Assembly (NCBI GenBank): GCA_023212695.1
Contig: JALCCG010000044.1
Location: forward strand, 1-64,000
DNA from: Sporisorium sorghi
Lineage: Eukaryota; Basidiomycota; Ustilaginomycetes; Ustilaginales; Ustilaginaceae
Direction of reading: 5' to 3'
DNA length: 64,000 bases
The translations under genes were made by a program, and so were the position numbers. The notes below the pieces were generated by a model that did no database searches, was not told the DNA's origin, and saw only the letters and a list, made by a program, of their open reading frames with translations. Positions 61,376 to 64,000 of this stretch are shown one piece after another. Within the stretch, counting starts at the first letter, position 1. Each line of letters begins with the position of its first letter.

Positions 61376-62074
61376 TTAGTGGGCACCGACGGCGGGAGCC
61401 TGGTACGAAGCACCGATAGGCTGCTCCTGGGCGATGTTGGTCGTGGTGGCGGGCGCGGTGGTGGTAGGAGCGGTCTGGCTAGCAGCGTGCGCGCTGGTGG
61501 CGTTGGCCTGCTGGGCGTGCAGCGTCTCGGTGTGGCGGTGACGCTCGTGATCGCCGGCGACCTTCTTGTGTTGGGCGTTGGCCAGGTCCTGCTCCTTGTT
61601 CTGCAGCTTGCCCTTGTGCTCGGTGACCGCCCTCTGGGCGTTCTCCACCTTCATCTTCTTCTCCTCGAGCGTGCGCACGGAGTCGTTGTACTTCGCTTGG
61701 GCCTTTTCGAGCTTGCTCTGCAGCTTGTGCTCCTTGGCTACGTTGGGTTTCCGGAAAAAAAAAAAAAAAAAGGAAAATCATTCGGCGCGTCAGCACTTCC
61801 GCTCGGGCCTTCAAATCGCTGGACACCATCACCGCTCGATCACTTCTCCATCATATCTCGCCGTCACCATCACCATCGCCTCTCCTTCATCGTCATCGTA
61901 CTTACCAATAGCCTTTTGATGCTCGCGCTCAGCCTTCGCTTGAGCCTTGATCAACTTGCCCTCCTTCTTCTTATCTTTGCTGAAGGAAGACTGAGCGGAT
62001 TTCAGCTGTTTGTTATCCGCTTTTGCCTCCTTGGCGATGACCTTCTCTTCGCGCTTGATCTGCTTAGAATCCAT
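61376..62074 (-). CDS. small Lys/Ala-rich coiled-coil protein, Ncp1-like
   Basis: Two exons, 62074-61906 and 61737-61376 (168-nt intron with GTAAGT..CGTAG), give 176 aa. The protein is highly charged and almost entirely helical: 'MDSKQIKREEKVIAKEAKAD', 'KLIKAQAKAEREHQKAIG', then 'LQSKLEKAQAKYNDSVRTLE', ending in an Ala/Thr-rich tail. It resembles a basidiomycete family often labelled 'DNA binding protein Ncp1', based on Lys/Ala heptads and the 'KREEKxxAKEAKAD' start; the function is not established to my knowledge. The intron contains an A17 run on the plus strand (61755-61771) that reads as a long polypyrimidine (T) tract just before the acceptor. Upstream are a TATAAG and paired CRE palindromes, so stress- or cAMP-type regulation is possible. 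Confidence 0.82.
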
Positions 62075-62206
62075 GGTTGCTGATGGTGTTGTTGTGGTGC
62101 GGGTGGATAGGTGTGTTGATGAGGATGTGTTGTGCGTTGGAAGTGGTGTAAACGGATGAGAATCGGATGAGGGAGGCGACGAAGAAGACACGCGAAGTGG
62201 GCGATT

Positions 62207-62212
62207 CTTATA
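62207..62212 (-). promoter_or_regulatory. TATA-like box of the Ncp1-like gene
   Basis: TATAAG on the minus strand, 133 bp upstream of the ATG at 62074. Confidence 0.5.
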
Positions 62213-62443
62213 CCTTTTCCCGACGCCCCGAGCGCCAAAACACATGGCAAATCACTCTAGCGTATGTGTGTGACGTAGCTATCCCAGAACGCTGCCGGTC
62301 ATGCTCGTCAAAACTTGTCGTAAGACTTTCGGCACACACAGTGAACCCTCCGCCACACGAGCATCATTGTCCGAAAAACGTCACTCCGCCCTGCGGTGTG
62401 CATTGTTGGACACAAATTTAGCGTGGCCGTCACGCGAGCGCGA

Positions 62444-62459
62444 TGACGTCATGACGTCA
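62444..62459. promoter_or_regulatory. two abutting CRE palindromes
   Basis: TGACGTCATGACGTCA: two perfect 8-bp bZIP (ATF/CREB) sites with no spacer, about 370 bp upstream of the Ncp1-like ATG. Half-sites (TGACGT near 62271, ACGTCA near 62376) lie between them and the gene. Confidence 0.7.
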
Positions 62460-63249
62460 TACTCGCGGCAATATAGGACGTGCTTTTTTTTTTAGAGCTT
62501 ACCTTCTGCCGCACCAATGGCTGTGATGGCTCGGGTCGAACAGACGTTGCTCCGAATGGGTCGCCGTGCGTTGCTACCCGTCCAATGACCAGCCGAGAAG
62601 CAGGTGAGGTTATGCGGGAGCAGCCTAAAATAAGACGCTGCTCGTCATGCTGCAACGGCTACTGCGGCGGCTGGTCGGCGAACACCTTGCATTCGCCGTC
62701 CATGAGGCAAGAAAGCGTCATACCGCTCAGTGCCTGGTGCACTCGGGCTAGCGTTCAAGGAGGGCTGTGGGAGCCGAGTGCGGAGTGCTACAACGTGCTA
62801 ACTTGGCGCTACGTTTAGAGCATGCTTCGCATCGTGCGAGGCGGCTGCTTCGGGCTGTTTAGCGCGAGAAGTGGCTGCACGACAATACGCCCCGACTGGA
62901 GTAAAAGCGATGTTTTGGGGGAAGATGGTGATTTACGCCACAACACAGCATGCTAGCTGGATGGATGTTATGCTAAGAATTGCATACCTCCCGCTGTAGA
63001 AGGTGTGTGTGGCTGTACATGCGAGCGGGGGTTGGTGTGTTTCGCGGATGTCGCGGTGGTGGGGATACAAAGCTCGTGTTTGGAGCGTTCGGTGGCGCTT
63101 GTGGTGTGGCCATTTCGCTCTGAACGTGCGTGAAGATCATCCACCTTGCTGCTCATTCAATTGCACCTGATACTACATGAGTGAATGCTACAGCTTGCTC
63201 GTCTGCTTTGGGATAGAGATGTGGCAGCATGGCGTGGTGAAGAGGTGCC

Positions 63250-63275
63250 AAAAAAAAAAAAAAAAAAAAAAAAAA
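63250..63275 (+). repeat. poly(A) homopolymer, 26 nt
   Basis: Uninterrupted A run about 400 bp upstream of the ASF1 ATG. Confidence 0.9.
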
Positions 63276-63678
63276 CTCGTCTGTTAGACCGATGTACTCA
63301 GAGTGACGCGGATTTTTCTCGAGGTGTTGCTCTCGCGACACCCTTTGAAAGCGTTTTTTGAGACTGCGCGTCGCGCGCGCTGTGCAAAAGCCCTTTTTTC
63401 CCTCGCAGCGAGTTAATTTACACGACCGACCTGCGCATCTTCGTCGTCGAATCAACCAACCTTTGCTGGCAGTCTCGCAACTTTTTGCATTCTCTGCTCC
63501 ATCACCACTCGCACACACTCTCTTCCAAGAAACGGCTTTCTCACTACACGCACAACCTGCACACACACACTCCATTTCTCTCGCACACAAGGCCACTCGT
63601 CCACTTCGACCACACTCCGAAAGATCTTTCGCAACCACAACTTCCTGTTTCAAAAGAGTCAAGAGCAATTCCGCAACA

Positions 63679-64000
63679 ATGTCGATCGTACACCTGCAAA
63701 GCGTCGAAATCCTCAACGCCGAGGCCAAGTTCGAGGACGCATACATCTTCAAGATCACGTTCGAGTGCATCTCACCGTTGCAGGATGACATCGAGTGGCG
63801 GCTGGTCTACGTCGGCTCGGCGGGCGATGAGAAGTACGACCAGGAGCTGGACAACTGCATGGTTGGTCCCGTACCTGTCGGTAAGTACACCCCCACCTTC
63901 CCACTCCCCCGCTCTCGTGCTGCAGTGAACACGCACGCTGACTGACTGTATCGACCTTGTGGCTTATTAGGCGTCAACTCGTTCGAGTTCGAAGCAGCAG
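63679..64000 (+). CDS. ASF1: histone H3-H4 chaperone ASF1 (5' part, cut by window end)
   Basis: A nuclear chaperone that hands H3-H4 to CAF-1 and HIRA. The first exon, 63679-63880, starts '[18 protein letters not shown]' and contains '[20 protein letters not shown]' and '[15 protein letters not shown]', the hallmark N-terminal ASF1 core. A 90-nt intron (GTAAGT..TTAG, phase 1) leads to the second exon at 63971, reading 'VNSFEFEAA' before the window ends. Only the first 78 or so residues of a usual 150-280 are visible. It is divergent from the Ncp1-like gene. Confidence 0.95.

Larger units (their letters stand above)
62075..63678. promoter_or_regulatory. 1.6-kb divergent region, Ncp1-like / ASF1
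   Basis: The left part carries CRE sites and a TATA-like box facing the Ncp1-like gene. The right part has an A26 run (63250-63275) and a CT/CA-rich leader for ASF1. The ORF at 62480-62818 (plus) has no recognised homologue. Confidence 0.55.

Overview
The window looks like nuclear DNA of a basidiomycete yeast or smut, most likely Ustilaginaceae (Ustilago, Sporisorium or Pseudozyma type). The evidence is compact gene-dense DNA with many long intronless ORFs, a minority of genes with short GT..AG introns (about 73-170 nt), GC-rich third positions, long low-complexity tails on regulatory proteins, and a DH-PH-FYVE exchange factor resembling smut Don1. I saw no transposon, rRNA, CRISPR array or convincing tRNA. 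No viral or toxin gene was recognised.

Layout, left to right. 0.4-5.6 kb: a complex I LYR subunit (NDUFA6 type, minus) diverges from a NEO1-type P4-ATPase (plus). 5.7-12.4 kb: mitochondrial intermediate peptidase OCT1 (minus) diverges from a secreted single-pass kelch protein (plus). 12.5-16.4 kb: RFT1 (minus) diverges from mitochondrial glutamyl-tRNA synthetase (plus) across a promoter with a 31-A tract. 17.4-24 kb: a GPI-anchored surface protein, a disordered TCO89-like protein and a three-exon REC114-like protein. 24-35.6 kb: a ubiquitin/proteasome and mRNA-turnover block with APC1, a UBC7-type E2, the CAF1/POP2 deadenylase and the proteasome ubiquitin receptor RPN10. 37-44 kb: a RanBP2-type zinc-finger protein and the GEF CDC24. 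46.6-54.9 kb: PEX6, a two-RRM HRP1-like protein with a 41-nt microexon, and a degenerate HhH-GPD (DNA-glycosylase-fold) protein. 56.8-64 kb: a DH-PH-FYVE GEF (Don1 candidate), a small Lys/Ala-rich coiled-coil protein with paired CRE sites upstream, and the 5' part of the histone chaperone ASF1, cut by the window end.

Most genes are housekeeping, and the commonest arrangement is the divergent pair sharing a 0.3-1.9 kb promoter. Two themes stand out: ubiquitin-system genes lie close together (APC1, UBC7, RPN10), and two Rho-family GEFs (CDC24 and the Don1 candidate) lie about 13 kb apart. The main open questions are a coding-like minus-strand segment between APC1 and UBC7 that no conventional ORF explains, splice structures in which intron retention would remove a functional module (RPN10, HRP1-like, zinc-finger protein), an overlapping uORF at the NEO1 start, and two proteins only weakly assigned to families (TCO89-like, REC114-like).

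Gene models were made by hand from reading frames, splice consensus and family resemblance. No alignment or database search was possible.
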